A DNA stretch of 64,000 nucleotides from contig CAWCCX010000008.1 of the NCBI GenBank assembly GCA_963794155.1, positions 868,001 to 932,000 on the forward strand, written 5' to 3'. The notes beneath the pieces were generated by a model that saw nothing but the letters and a program-made list of their open reading frames with translations, made no database searches and had not been told where the DNA came from. The position numbers and the translations under genes were made by a program. Below, in pieces: positions 46,917-56,041 of the stretch (the first letter of the stretch is position 1; each line of letters starts with the position of its first letter). The stretch is from Roseiarcus sp963794155. Its GTDB lineage: Bacteria > Pseudomonadota > Alphaproteobacteria > Rhizobiales > Beijerinckiaceae.

Positions 46917-48179
46917 GTGGGTTCGGGCTTGTGCGGCCTTGAATTCGAGAGGGTGCCATCAAACGTCGTGGGGGAGCTCTTGGACCTTGGTGAAGAAACG
47001 CGCGGTCTCAAGCTGCCTCTGACTTCGCGAAGAAGCCGCGCTAGTCGACGTTGCGGAGATATTTGCCAGGGACACGATAGCGCCGATCGCGGAGAGGCTC
47101 GAACAAGAGAAATCGCCACTCCCTGCGCCCGTCATTGCGGAATGGGTCGGCTGCGGCCTGAACGGCATGCAGGTCTCGCCCGAGCGGGGAGGCGCGGGAG
47201 CAAGTTTCTTTGCAAAGGTCGCCGTCGCTGAAGCGATCGCGCGCTCTTGCTTTCCGTGCGCTTTCGCACTGATCAATATGCAAGGCTCGGTCACGCGGAT
47301 TGAGCGAGAAGGGACGGCGGAACAGGTTGAGCGCTATTTGCCGAATCTCATGAACGGCTCCCTAATCTGCGCGCCCTCTCTGAGCGAACCCCGGGCAGGA
47401 AGCGACTTTGCGGCGATCACGACTCTCGCGACCAAAGTTCCGGGGGTTGGGAGATTACTGGCGAAAAGGCTTGGATCACCAACGGAGCGATCGCCAAACT
47501 TCTTGTGCTGTATGCTCAAACAGAACCGGGTTCAGGCGGGAACGGCATCGCGAGCTTCATCGTCGACCTTGAGGCGCCCGGGATCGACAAGTCGCCGCCT
47601 TACCAGCTGACTGGGGGGGCAGCGATCGGCGCGAGCGCCATTCGCCTCAATCGCGTGAAGGTCTGCGATCGCGATCTTTTTGCTCCGCCTGGTCAGGCCT
47701 TCAAGAGAGCCCTGAAGAGCATCTCTGGGGCACGCACTTATGTCGCGGCAATGACGTGCGCGGTGGTGGAAAGGGCTCTCGGAACCGCAGTTGATTACGC
47801 CGTTGAACGCAAGAGCTTCGGACGACCCCTCATTGATCATCAGGGCCTGCGCTGGAGTTTAGTTGACGTCGCGACCAGGCTGGAAGCGGCGCGACTGCTA
47901 ACCCTCCAAGCGGCCCATGTTGTGGCGCGCGATCTTGATGCGCAGGTCGAGGCGGCGCTCGCAAAAAAGTTTTCGGCCGAGATTGCCACCCAGAGCGTGG
48001 CCGCTTGCATGCAAGCGATGGGTGCAGTGGGGTTATTTCCGCAGTACGGATATGACCGTCTGTTAACATCGGCGCGGATCTCGGCCTATGTAGACGGCAC
48101 GACGGAAATGCAAAACGAACGCATTGGGGTAGCTCTTCTCAAACGCTACGGCCGTGTTCCGTCGATTTCGTCCCGCTAA
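46917..48179 (+). pseudogene. Acyl-CoA dehydrogenase, frameshifted
   Basis: Conserved pieces in order: LREEAALVDVAEIFARDTIAP from 47023, VSPERGGAG, SLICAPSLSEPRAGSDFAAITT, then (second frame) GWEITGEKAWITNGAIAKLLV, IASFIVDLEAPGI, RVKVCDRDLFAPPG, ERKSFGRPLIDHQGLRW, MQAMGAVGLFPQYGYDRLL, and RISAYVDGTTEMQ. There is a break at the G5 run near 47443, and probably another near 47022, upstream of which the start is in a different frame. FAD- and substrate-binding residues are otherwise recognisable. No partner genes such as enoyl-CoA hydratase adjoin it. Confidence 0.8.
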
Positions 48180-48844
48180 AGGTGCTCCTGCCGCCGCTCA
48201 GAGGTCCTGGGCGCGACGCAAAGCGCACCCAGCGGTCGCAGAGCTTCTGAAGTTGAAGCCGGGCTTCACCGTGCAGAGCTGCGCGATCATTCTGGCATCG
48301 TCGAAGGTCTCGGGCGGGCGTGCGGGAGGGCGACAAGAAGACGGATTGAGCGGTGCGACCACGTTCGGTGTGCGTCTGGCGAAGCCGCGCAAGGTCCGTT
48401 TCGTGTCCAGAGCCGCAACGAGAAGCCCCGCCTCGATCGGTGGACCTGTTTCGCGCTCGCAATGCAATGAGGGCTTTGGCGCGGTCTCCGGCCTTCCCAA
48501 GGCGGACCATGTTGGCCCGGTATCCGCCCCTGTGGGATGTCCGCCGCCTTGGCCGGCAGTGTCCGCTCAACGTCGACACAAGACGTCGCCCTATGTCTCA
48601 AATGCGCAAATAGCGGCCGGTCGCCGATGGAAAGGCGAACGGGCAAAGCACGCGTTCAAGATGGGCGCTATGAACGGGCGGAAACGGCGAGAAAGCGGCC
48701 GTAGGCGCTACGGGCAAGATGCGCTAAATGCGGGCTTTCCGCGACTGCATACCGAGCGGGCGAGCTCAACTCTCTTCCGTCGTTCCGGAGAGCATGAGGA
48801 CGGCACAGAAGCGCGGGACCGATTTGGGCCTATAGTCGCTGCCG
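48180..48844. repeat. Gene-free stretch with cyclase relic and dispersed repeat
   Basis: At 48225-48300 the plus strand reads HPAVAELLKLKPGFTV, similar to the C-terminal end of cyclase TPR tails, so this is likely a relic. 48553-48700 carries the dispersed repeat: GTCCGCTCAACGT (48558-48570), GACGTCGCC, CTCAAATGCGCAAATAGCGG, GAACGGGCGG. The first part is the uninterrupted counterpart of the DNA flanking the outer group II intron (50016/52754). Confidence 0.6.
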
Positions 48845-49906
48845 ATGCCACATCCTTTCCTCCTTCGGCGCTTCATCTGGATCGTCTTTGTTAGCGTGCT
48901 GATCGGCGCGCTTTACGCCGATCTCCGTTACAGTTTGCCCGGCGCCGGGGCGATCATTGGGGGATCGATGGGTGCCGCCCTGTTCTCGCTCGATCGGTTC
49001 GTGCTGCGGCGGAACGCCGGTGGGCTGGTCCCCCGCTTGCCGTTTCTGCCCTATCTCGCGCTGCGGACGTGTCTTTATGCTGCCGTCGTCATCGTCATCA
49101 ACGGCATCGCGAACTCGGTCCTGTCGGGTCGTTTCATGGTGATCAGCGGCGTCGACCTCCTGGTTTCCCTCGTCCTTGCCTTCGCCGCCACCATGTTCCT
49201 CGGCGTCAATGAGCTGTTGGGTCCCGGAACGCTCCTCGCCTTTGCCGCGGGACGCTATTACCACCCCCGTATCGAGGAGCGCGCGCTGCTGTTCATGGAC
49301 ATGCGCGCCTCGACCGCGATTGCCGAGCGCGTCGGCGAGTTGCGCATTCTGGATCTGCTCAACCGTTTCGTTGCCGACGTGTCGCTCGCTGTCGCCGAGG
49401 CCGGCGGCGAGATCCACAAATATGTCGGCGACGAGGTGATCGCGACCTGGCGGCTCGCTCCAGGCGTGAACCAGGTCGACTGCGTGCGCGCCTGCTTCGG
49501 CGCGTTCGACCGGATCGACGCGCAACGGTCCGCTTACGAGCGCGACTTCGGCCTCGTCCCCGACTTCCGCGCCGGCCTTCACTGCGGCCCGGTCGCTGTC
49601 GGCGAACTTGGCTATCTGAAGAAGGAGATCGCGCTGATCGGCGATACGATGAACGCCACCGCCCGCATCGTCGAGGCCTGCCGCGAAACTGAAAATCGCG
49701 TTCTCGCCTCTGCCGCGCTCCTCGATCGCCTTGCGGCACTGCCGCCCGGCGTGACTCGGCGCAGGCTGGGCGAGCTTGCCTTGCGCGGCAAGGAGCGTCC
49801 GTTGGAGCTTTGCGCGCTCGAGGCTGACGGGGATAGGGCGCGAAACCGCCTGGCCCATCGGGAGCTGGGCGTCTTCCCGTCGCCGTCTCCGGGAGACCGC
49901 TTATAG
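48845..49906 (+). CDS. Four-helix membrane adenylate/guanylate cyclase
   Basis: The product has 353 residues. Four hydrophobic segments in residues 8-135 (FIWIVFVSVLIGALY, GAIIGGSMGAALF, LRTCLYAAVVIVING, LLVSLVLAFAATMFLG) are followed by a class III catalytic domain: ALLFMDMRASTAIAERVG, EIHKYVGDEVIATW, IALIGDTMNATARIVEAC. Both metal-binding aspartates (FMDMR and VGDEV) and the Asn/Arg of NATAR are present. ATG 48845; the longer frame is not supported by homology. The class is adenylate cyclase-like, and the output is probably cAMP. Next to the dispersed repeat on both sides. Confidence 0.88.
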   Translation: MPHPFLLRRFIWIVFVSVLIGALYADLRYSLPGAGAIIGGSMGAALFSLDRFVLRRNAGGLVPRLPFLPYLALRTCLYAAVVIVINGIANSVLSGRFMVISGVDLLVSLVLAFAATMFLGVNELLGPGTLLAFAAGRYYHPRIEERALLFMDMRASTAIAERVGELRILDLLNRFVADVSLAVAEAGGEIHKYVGDEVIATWRLAPGVNQVDCVRACFGAFDRIDAQRSAYERDFGLVPDFRAGLHCGPVAVGELGYLKKEIALIGDTMNATARIVEACRETENRVLASAALLDRLAALPPGVTRRRLGELALRGKERPLELCALEADGDRARNRLAHRELGVFPSPSPGDRL

Positions 49907-50636
49907 AACGGCGGCTTTCGCGCGCACTCCGGTCCTTCTCGAGGCGACCTTCGGTGGGCGCGCTTTCCGCCTAACTGAGGCGTCCAAGGCCGCGGTCCGG
50001 TATGTCCGCTCAACGTGTGCGCCGTGACAAGGCGGCGCTTTCCCGTGGGTGCAAGCCCCACCCGGCTAAACGCTCCAGCCGGAAGCAACCGGAGCAGTCA
50101 TGGAGGTAACAAAATGACTGAAGCCTTCGGTGTAGCAGGTCACATATAGGTGACGGCGCGAGTGTGCGGGCCGCAACGCGAGTGAACGCTGAGCATTCCT
50201 CGAAAAGGACGATGTGCAGGCCGACCCGACAACGTTATCGGGGAAGGCTGATACGGCTGGGTGAGATGAGCGAAGACGACGCCCAGCCGCTGCACCGGGG
50301 TAGTGGCGGCAGCACGTACACAAGGAAAGCGCACGCAACACGGGAAGCCCCAAAGCGTGGTCAGGTTAGGAATGACAGGATCAACCGGACGCCCGCGAGG
50401 GACAGGCCGGGCGCTCTGGGGTGGCGGAGAGGTTCGTAGTACCGCGGAAACCGGGTAACTCCGGCGGAGGGAAGGGACCTCAGTTCAAGACAGACGCAGA
50501 ACGTGGCGAAGGACATGGAGATTGGGCGACCTATCAACTCCGAATGAGCGTTCAGAAGCTGCCGATGGCGTCGCACGCGAAAGACGGCGTGAAGTCTTGT
50601 CCGAGAGCCGGATGCGGGAAATCTGCATGTCCGGTT

Positions 50637-52637
50637 GTGTGTCCAGCGAAGGCTGGCATGTTCAGCAGGAGAAAGGCCTGCCGGGGCAAAAATCAGAACC
50701 CCGTAGTTTGGATAGCAGGGTGGCGGGAAACCAAGACTCTGAAGCCTATCGACAACGTCTCCCGTGGGGAGGCGACGAGTCACCGGGCCGTAACAACAGT
50801 GAACGCAAAAGTGGCCTCGAAAATGAGTAGCCCCGAAGGCCGAGCCCCCAACCGGAGGGCGAAGGCAGCATGGGGAGCCGAAATCTGATCGATGCGGCTC
50901 CAACGCTTCGGCGGGGTGGAAGCGACAGCACGGTGACAAGGACATGCCGAGCAACTGGAGAAGCCCTCCTCGTCCCGAGGAGAAATCATCGGAGCAGGGT
51001 CGATCGTATAACCGGCTCAACCGGGAAGTCGATCGAAGGCGAGAGGGTGACGGATGGGTTCGAAGTAGCGTTGAGGCGGGGTAATGCCCGTGGAGCGAAG
51101 GAGCCCTGCTGTTTGTAACGTCTCCGACCACAAGGAAGGCAAGGACGAGATGACAAAGGCGTCCATCGATTTGCAGGACCTGAGGCGGAGAATATACGTC
51201 AAGGCGAAGGCTGAGACGTCCTGGAAGTTCTGGGGACTATATGTCCATGTCTGCAAGCTGGAAACGGTACGCGAGGCGTATGCGCTGGCCAAAAAGAACG
51301 ACGGGGCTCCGGGAAGTGACGGGGTGACCTTCGAGGCCATCGAAGCGCAAGGCGTAGAGGCTTTCCTCGGGCAGATAGCGGACGAACTGGTCCAGCGTAG
51401 CTATGTACCGCTGCGGGCTCGGAGGCAGGAGATTCCGAAGGATGGGGGCAAGGTCCGCGTTCTTTCAATTCCAGCTATCCGCGACAGGGTGGTGCAAGGC
51501 GCGCTCAAGCTGATATTGGAACCGATCTTTGAGGCGGACTTCCAACCGGGGTCGTTTGGATACCGTCCCAAGAGGACAGCTCATGAAGCGGTAGACCGTG
51601 TGGCGCGAGCGATCGTTCAGCGCAAGACACGCGTCATAGACATCGACCTGCGCAGCTATTTCGACAATGTCCGGCACGATCGGCTGTTGGCGAAAGTCGC
51701 TCAACGCGTGGACGATGCGGACGTGATGCACCTGCTGAAGATCATGCTCAAAGCCGGCGGGAAGCAAGGCGTTCCGCAAGGCGGGGTGATTTCGCCGCTG
51801 CTCAGTAACATCTACCTCACCGAGGTCGACAGGATGCTGGAGCGGGCGAAGGAGGCTTCGCGTGACGGCAAGTACACCTACGTCGAATATGCGAGATTCG
51901 CGGACGACCTGGTGATCTTGATCGACGCCTACAAGCGACATGACTGGCTGATGGCGGCGGTGGAAAAACGACTGCGCGAGGAACTCGCCGAGCTGCAAGT
52001 CGAAATCAACGAGGAGAAGAGTCGGATCGTGGACCTCAGCCGCGGCGAAAGCTTCGGCTTTCTGGGGTTCGACTTCCGTCAGGTGCGCAGTTTAAGGGGC
52101 GCGTGGCGTGCTCACTACACGCCCAAGCTCAAGAAGCGGACGGCGCTGTTGCGGAAGCTCAAGGATATGTTCGGTCGCAACCAATCGCAACCGGTTGGCC
52201 GGGTCGTGAAGTTGATCAACCCGGTGCTACGCGGTTGGGTAAATTACTTTGCGGTCGGACATTCCAGCGAGTGCTTTAGCTTCGTGAAAGACTGGGTGGA
52301 AAAGAAGATCAAGCGCCATATGCAGCGCGCTCGGAACCGTCAGGGCTTCGGCTGGACGCGGTGGAGTAGGGAATGGACGTACAACACACTGGGCCTATTC
52401 AAGGGCTATCGGGTTGTACGACCAGCGCTGAAAGCCGTCCCGGCAGGATAGGTCCCATATGCCTTGAGGCGAAGCAAACAGGTGAGCGCAGTGCGAGGAA
52501 ATCCGCATGCTGCGTTCGACGCGGCGGGGGCTGGAAACGTGGCATGGTCGAGATGGTGTGACACTCGCAGACGAAAGAGCGAGCCAACAGGGAACACGAA
52601 GTTCGGCCTAAACCGGCGCGCCAGTCCCCGACCCTAC
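50637..52637 (+). ncRNA. Inner group II intron, RT-encoding, inserted in domain V of the outer intron
   Basis: 2,001 nt. Starts GTGTG, ends CCCTAC. Its limits are fixed by comparison with the uninterrupted copy, which reads GTCCGGTT directly joined to CGATGAG (2324-2338). Its own domain V is at 52484-52517 (34 nt starting GAGCGCAGTGCG with a GGAAAT loop), after the RT stop at 52451. A domain VI-like stem (GGGGCTGG, CCAGTCCCC) leads to the 3' end. Encodes one protein in domain IV. Confidence 0.85.
51150..52451 (+). CDS. Group II intron reverse transcriptase/maturase
   Basis: The product has 433 residues from ATG 51150. RT domains: KKNDGAPGSDGVTFE, RVLSIPAIRDRVVQGALK, QPGSFGYRPKRTAHEAV, DIDLRSYFDNVRH, GVPQGGVISPLLSNIYL, the catalytic YARFADD near residue 246, and LGFDFR. 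Domain X/maturase: RVVKLINPVLRGWVNYFAVG. No C-terminal HNH endonuclease, so it is an En-minus RT. It supports splicing and retrohoming of the inner intron. Intact, so the inner intron may be mobile. Confidence 0.93.
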   Translation: MTKASIDLQDLRRRIYVKAKAETSWKFWGLYVHVCKLETVREAYALAKKNDGAPGSDGVTFEAIEAQGVEAFLGQIADELVQRSYVPLRARRQEIPKDGGKVRVLSIPAIRDRVVQGALKLILEPIFEADFQPGSFGYRPKRTAHEAVDRVARAIVQRKTRVIDIDLRSYFDNVRHDRLLAKVAQRVDDADVMHLLKIMLKAGGKQGVPQGGVISPLLSNIYLTEVDRMLERAKEASRDGKYTYVEYARFADDLVILIDAYKRHDWLMAAVEKRLREELAELQVEINEEKSRIVDLSRGESFGFLGFDFRQVRSLRGAWRAHYTPKLKKRTALLRKLKDMFGRNQSQPVGRVVKLINPVLRGWVNYFAVGHSSECFSFVKDWVEKKIKRHMQRARNRQGFGWTRWSREWTYNTLGLFKGYRVVRPALKAVPAG

Positions 52638-52753
52638 CGATGAGAGGGGTGTGGAAACGGAGCCATGGTCGAGCCACTAAGGCACCGCCAGACGAAAGGG
52701 GCGGCAAACCGATATGCTCCACCTAAAGCCGCCGCGCCACACTCCTACTCTAC

Positions 52754-52975
52754 CAATTCGCGACATCGCCTCGACGTCTCAATTGCGCACACAGCGGTCA
52801 TTCAACGTCGGGTTGGTGAACGCCTCAAATCGACCCTTCGCGGCCCTTCAAGACCTGTGAACGAGTGCGAAGCGCCGGGAAGCGGTCTTTGGCTGAAGGC
52901 GGGGGTTACGCCAGGAGCGGCAGCGGTGTTACAACGGAGTTCTTTCGAACCAATCTTAGTCTGCCGTGCCCAATG
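52754..52975 (+). repeat. Dispersed repeat, 3' exon of the twintron
   Basis: GACATCGCC, CTCAATTGCGCACACAGCGG, CTCAAATCGACCCTT, GCCCTTCAAGACC, GCCGGGAAGCGGTCTTTGG. Together with 49999-50016 (GTCCGCTCAACGT) it rebuilds the repeat unit seen at 48553-48700 and, in its 3' half, at 44940-45045. Confidence 0.7.
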
Positions 52976-53139
52976 TGCGAATTCCGAGGCAATCCGGCCA
53001 GGGATTCCGATTTGATGTCGGCCACCGTTCCGATTTGATTCCGGCCACCATTCCGAAATGAAGCCGGCCACCTGAGCCGGTCACGGTTCTCAACGTTTGC
53101 TCCCCGCGGTTCATCAACTGCGGCACTCCTGGCCCGTCG

Positions 53140-54702
53140 ATGGTCGACGAGGAGATGGGGATGCCGGCGAAGCGGGAATTGAGCATGCGACAATTGCGAC
53201 ACTTATTGCGGCTTCACCATGATGGGGTGAGCGCGCGCGAGATCGGGCGACGTCTGGGCGTGGCGCGCTCGACGATCCAGGACAATCTGAAACGGGCGGC
53301 AGCGGCCGGGTTGGCATGGCCGCTGGCGGACGGCGTCACCGACGAGGCTCTGGAGCGCCAACTCTTTGGTCGCGCCGGGGTCACGCAAGGCCAGCGGCGG
53401 CGGGTCGGGCCGGACTGGGCGGCCTTGGCGCGTGAGTTGAAGCGTCCTGGCGTCACGATGACGATCCTCTGGGAGGAATACCGAGAGGCCCACCCTGAAG
53501 GCTACGGCTACAGCCGCTTCTGCGATCTGCTTCGTGGATTCGAACGGCGGCTGACTCCGGTGATGCGCCAGCACCATGTCGCCGGGGAAAAGGCGTTCGT
53601 GGACTATTCGGGCAAGCGGGTCGGCATCGTCGATCCGTCGACGGGCGAAATCCGCGAGGCGGAGATTTTCGTCGGCGTGCTCGGCGCCTCGAACCTCACC
53701 TATGCCGAGGCGACCTGGACGCAGACGTTGCCGGACTGGACCGGCGCCCATGTGCGCATGTTCCGTTTCTTCGGCGGCGCGCCGAAGCTGTTGGTTCCCG
53801 ACAATCTGAAGAGCGGGGTCAACAAGGCCTCCTTCTACGATCCGGAGATCAACCGGACCTACGGAGCCATGGCGGCGCATTACTCGGTCGGCGTCCTGCC
53901 GGCGCGGCCGGGAAAGCCGCGGGACAAGGCGAAGGTCGAGGCCGGGGTCAGATTCGCCCAGACCTACATTCTGGGGCGGCTGCGCGGGCTGACCTTCTTC
54001 TCGCTCGCCGAATGCAACGAGGCGATCGCGCTCGTCATGCGCCGCATGAACGATCGTCCCATGCGCAGCCTCGGCCTGAGCCGTCGGGAGCTGTTCGAGA
54101 AGATCGAGCGCGACGCTCTCATCGCCTTACCCACCGACGACTGGGAGTTCGCGGAGTGGAGGCGCGCGCGGGTCAATCTCGACTATCACATCGAGGTCCA
54201 CGACTTTCTGTATTCGGTTCCGCACCCGCTCATCCGCGCCGAGGTCGACGTGCGGATCACCGCGCGATCCGTCGAGATCTTCCATCGGGGCCAACGCGTC
54301 GGCGTCCATCAGCGTCGTTACATGGGCCGCAAGCACGGCACGGACCCCGACCATATGCCCAGCTCCCACCGGCGCTACGCCGAGTGGACGCCGGATCGGT
54401 TCCGCCGTTGGGCCGGCAAGATCGGGCCGAACACCGAAGGCTTGATCAGCGCCGTTCTCGCCAGCCGGCCGCATCCCGAACAGGGGTTCCGCGCCTGCCT
54501 TGGCATTCTGCGCTCTTGTCGCGGCCTCGATCCGGTCCGCGTCGAAGCGGTGTCGGCGCGCGCCGTCGAATTGGGCGTCCTCAATTGCAAGGGCGTCGCC
54601 TCCCTCCTCGCCCGCAAACGCGACCCCGCTGCCGCCAAGGGCAGCCGTCCGGCCACGCTCTTCGACCACGCCAATCTGCGCGGTCCCGGCTACTACCATT
54701 GA
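53140..54702 (+). CDS. istA: IS21 transposase IstA
   Basis: The product has 520 residues. Helix-turn-helix at the N-terminus (LRHLLRLHHDGVSAREIGRRL, GVARSTIQDNLKRA); DDE catalytic domain with Asp in KAFVDYSGKRVGIVD, Asp in LLVPDNLKSGV and Glu in KPRDKAKVEAGVRF; beta-barrel part (DYHIEVHDFLYSVPHPLI); ending NLRGPGYYH. ATG 53140, with alternatives at 53155 and 53161. Intact. It cuts and joins the element ends, with IstB. Confidence 0.94.
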   Translation: MVDEEMGMPAKRELSMRQLRHLLRLHHDGVSAREIGRRLGVARSTIQDNLKRAAAAGLAWPLADGVTDEALERQLFGRAGVTQGQRRRVGPDWAALARELKRPGVTMTILWEEYREAHPEGYGYSRFCDLLRGFERRLTPVMRQHHVAGEKAFVDYSGKRVGIVDPSTGEIREAEIFVGVLGASNLTYAEATWTQTLPDWTGAHVRMFRFFGGAPKLLVPDNLKSGVNKASFYDPEINRTYGAMAAHYSVGVLPARPGKPRDKAKVEAGVRFAQTYILGRLRGLTFFSLAECNEAIALVMRRMNDRPMRSLGLSRRELFEKIERDALIALPTDDWEFAEWRRARVNLDYHIEVHDFLYSVPHPLIRAEVDVRITARSVEIFHRGQRVGVHQRRYMGRKHGTDPDHMPSSHRRYAEWTPDRFRRWAGKIGPNTEGLISAVLASRPHPEQGFRACLGILRSCRGLDPVRVEAVSARAVELGVLNCKGVASLLARKRDPAAAKGSRPATLFDHANLRGPGYYH

Positions 54703-54713
54703 GAGGAAATCCG

Positions 54714-55448
54714 ATGCTCGCTCACCCTACGCTCGACCAGCTAAACGCCCTCGGTCTTTACGGCTTGGCCAAAGGGTTCAAGGAACTCGAACACAAACCT
54801 GAAGCGCGCGGCCTCGATCATGCCGAATGGCTCGGTCTGCTGCTCGAATACGAGCTGACGTTGCGCCGGCAAAAGCAGTTCGAAACACGCGCCAGGGTCG
54901 CTAAGCTGCGTCATCCGGCCAGCGTCGAGGACGTCAACTATCAGAGCCCTCGCGGGCTCGACCGCGCGCTCTTCCTCAAGCTCGCCGCTTGCGATTGGAT
55001 CGCCGAGCGCCGCAATTTGCTCGTAACCGGGGCGAGCGGCTTGGGCAAAAGTTGGCTCGCCTGCGCGCTCGGCCACAAGGCGTGCCGAGAGAACATGTCA
55101 GTCCTCTACACCCGCATGCCCAGGCTCTTCGCCGATCTCGCCATCGCCCATGGGGATGCGCGCTATGCCAGGCTTCTGCGCTCCCTGGCGCGCGTCAAAC
55201 TGCTCATCCTCGATGATTGGGGACCCGAAACGCTCACGCCCAATCAAGCGCGCGATCTGCTCGAAATCGTCGAGGATCGCTACGACAAAGGCGCGCTCAT
55301 CATCACCAGCCAGGTTCCCGTGGACCGCTGGCATGATTTGATCGGCGTGCCCACCCTTGCCGACGCGATCCTCGACCGCGTCATTCACAACGCCTACCGC
55401 ATCGATCTGGCCGGCGAGAGCTTGCGCAAGCGGCGATCCTCGCCATGA
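54714..55448 (+). CDS. istB: IS21 helper ATPase IstB
   Basis: 244 residues. Walker A GASGLGKS, Walker B LLILDDWG, IITSQVPVDRWHD; same length class as the first IstB in this window, clearly related but with many substitutions. ATG 54714 with GAGAGGAAA upstream, 11 bp after the istA stop. Intact. Confidence 0.94.
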   Translation: MLAHPTLDQLNALGLYGLAKGFKELEHKPEARGLDHAEWLGLLLEYELTLRRQKQFETRARVAKLRHPASVEDVNYQSPRGLDRALFLKLAACDWIAERRNLLVTGASGLGKSWLACALGHKACRENMSVLYTRMPRLFADLAIAHGDARYARLLRSLARVKLLILDDWGPETLTPNQARDLLEIVEDRYDKGALIITSQVPVDRWHDLIGVPTLADAILDRVIHNAYRIDLAGESLRKRRSSP

Positions 55449-55762
55449 AATCGACGGGCGCTCGAAGGCTGGCTCGCTCAACTCTCGGCGCGACAAGGCC
55501 GTGGATAGCGGCGGGCTGCGCTACGGCGCAATGGAAAGCGCGCTCCGTCCGCCGTTACCCACCGCCACTCGAGCTCTTGCGGGCATCCAAACCAAGCCCG
55601 CTTGACCAACGGCTCCGGGCAAAACATCATCGCATGGATCCGCGGAAGCAGACGCCAGGTGGCCGACATCAAATCGGAATCCCGGCCGGCTTCAAATCGG
55701 AATCGGTGGCCGGCTTCCTGTCGGAATGCCTGGCCGGCTTCGTCGGAATCCGCAGCCCAATG

Positions 55763-56033
55763 TAGAGGTGGCGTAGGCGGGCAGCGGCCACCGTCTTCGG
55801 TTCGCATCCGCCCCAGTACTACGTCGTGGCGGCACCGAGTTCGGTGCAAACACGGTCGGGCGGGCGGACAAGTTCGCTCGAAGTCGCCGTCACGCCAGCC
55901 TTGGGGCGCGTCGGCACCTTCAGGGGCAGCCCCTCACGGCGCCAATACGGGCTTGTTTCTTCTGCGAGTCAGTTACGACGGTTGTTCGCTAACTGGACAC
56001 CGATCCCCCATCCGTACATAAACTGGCTCGACA
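55763..56033. other. Intergenic region between IS21 and IS1595
   Basis: No supported gene or RNA. Together with the DNA left of 52968 and right of 57132 it is the original, now fragmented, intergenic region before the Cys-rich protein gene. Confidence 0.45.
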
Positions 56034-56041
56034 GGGAGGAA

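Larger units (their letters stand above)
50017..52753 (+). ncRNA. Outer group II intron of a twintron (ORF-less ribozyme)
   Basis: 5' end GTGCGCC at 50017 fits the GUGYG rule; 3' end CTCTAC at 52753 fits the ..AY rule. Removing 50637-52637 leaves a 736-nt intron whose 3' 550 nt match 1895-2447. Domain V (from 50605) is split by the inner intron before its last base. A long domain VI-like stem (GGTGTGG with CCACAC) follows. Flanking exons match an empty repeat site at 48558-48610, which gives independent support for both ends. The outer intron can fold and splice only after the inner is removed. Confidence 0.8.
52976..55754 (+). mobile_element. Complete IS21-family element with 8-bp target duplication
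   Basis: Ends: left TGCGAATTCCGA, right (reverse complement) TGCGGATTCCGA, each followed by several ATTCCGA/GGCCGG subterminal repeats. The flanking 8-bp direct repeat is GCCCAATG (52968-52975 and 55755-55762). istA and istB are intact. Length 2,779 bp. Confidence 0.93.

Noticed and set aside
48154..48894. 246-residue open frame after the acyl-CoA dehydrogenase remnant
   Set aside because: It spans the dispersed repeat and a short TPR-like relic and has no continuous similarity to a protein.
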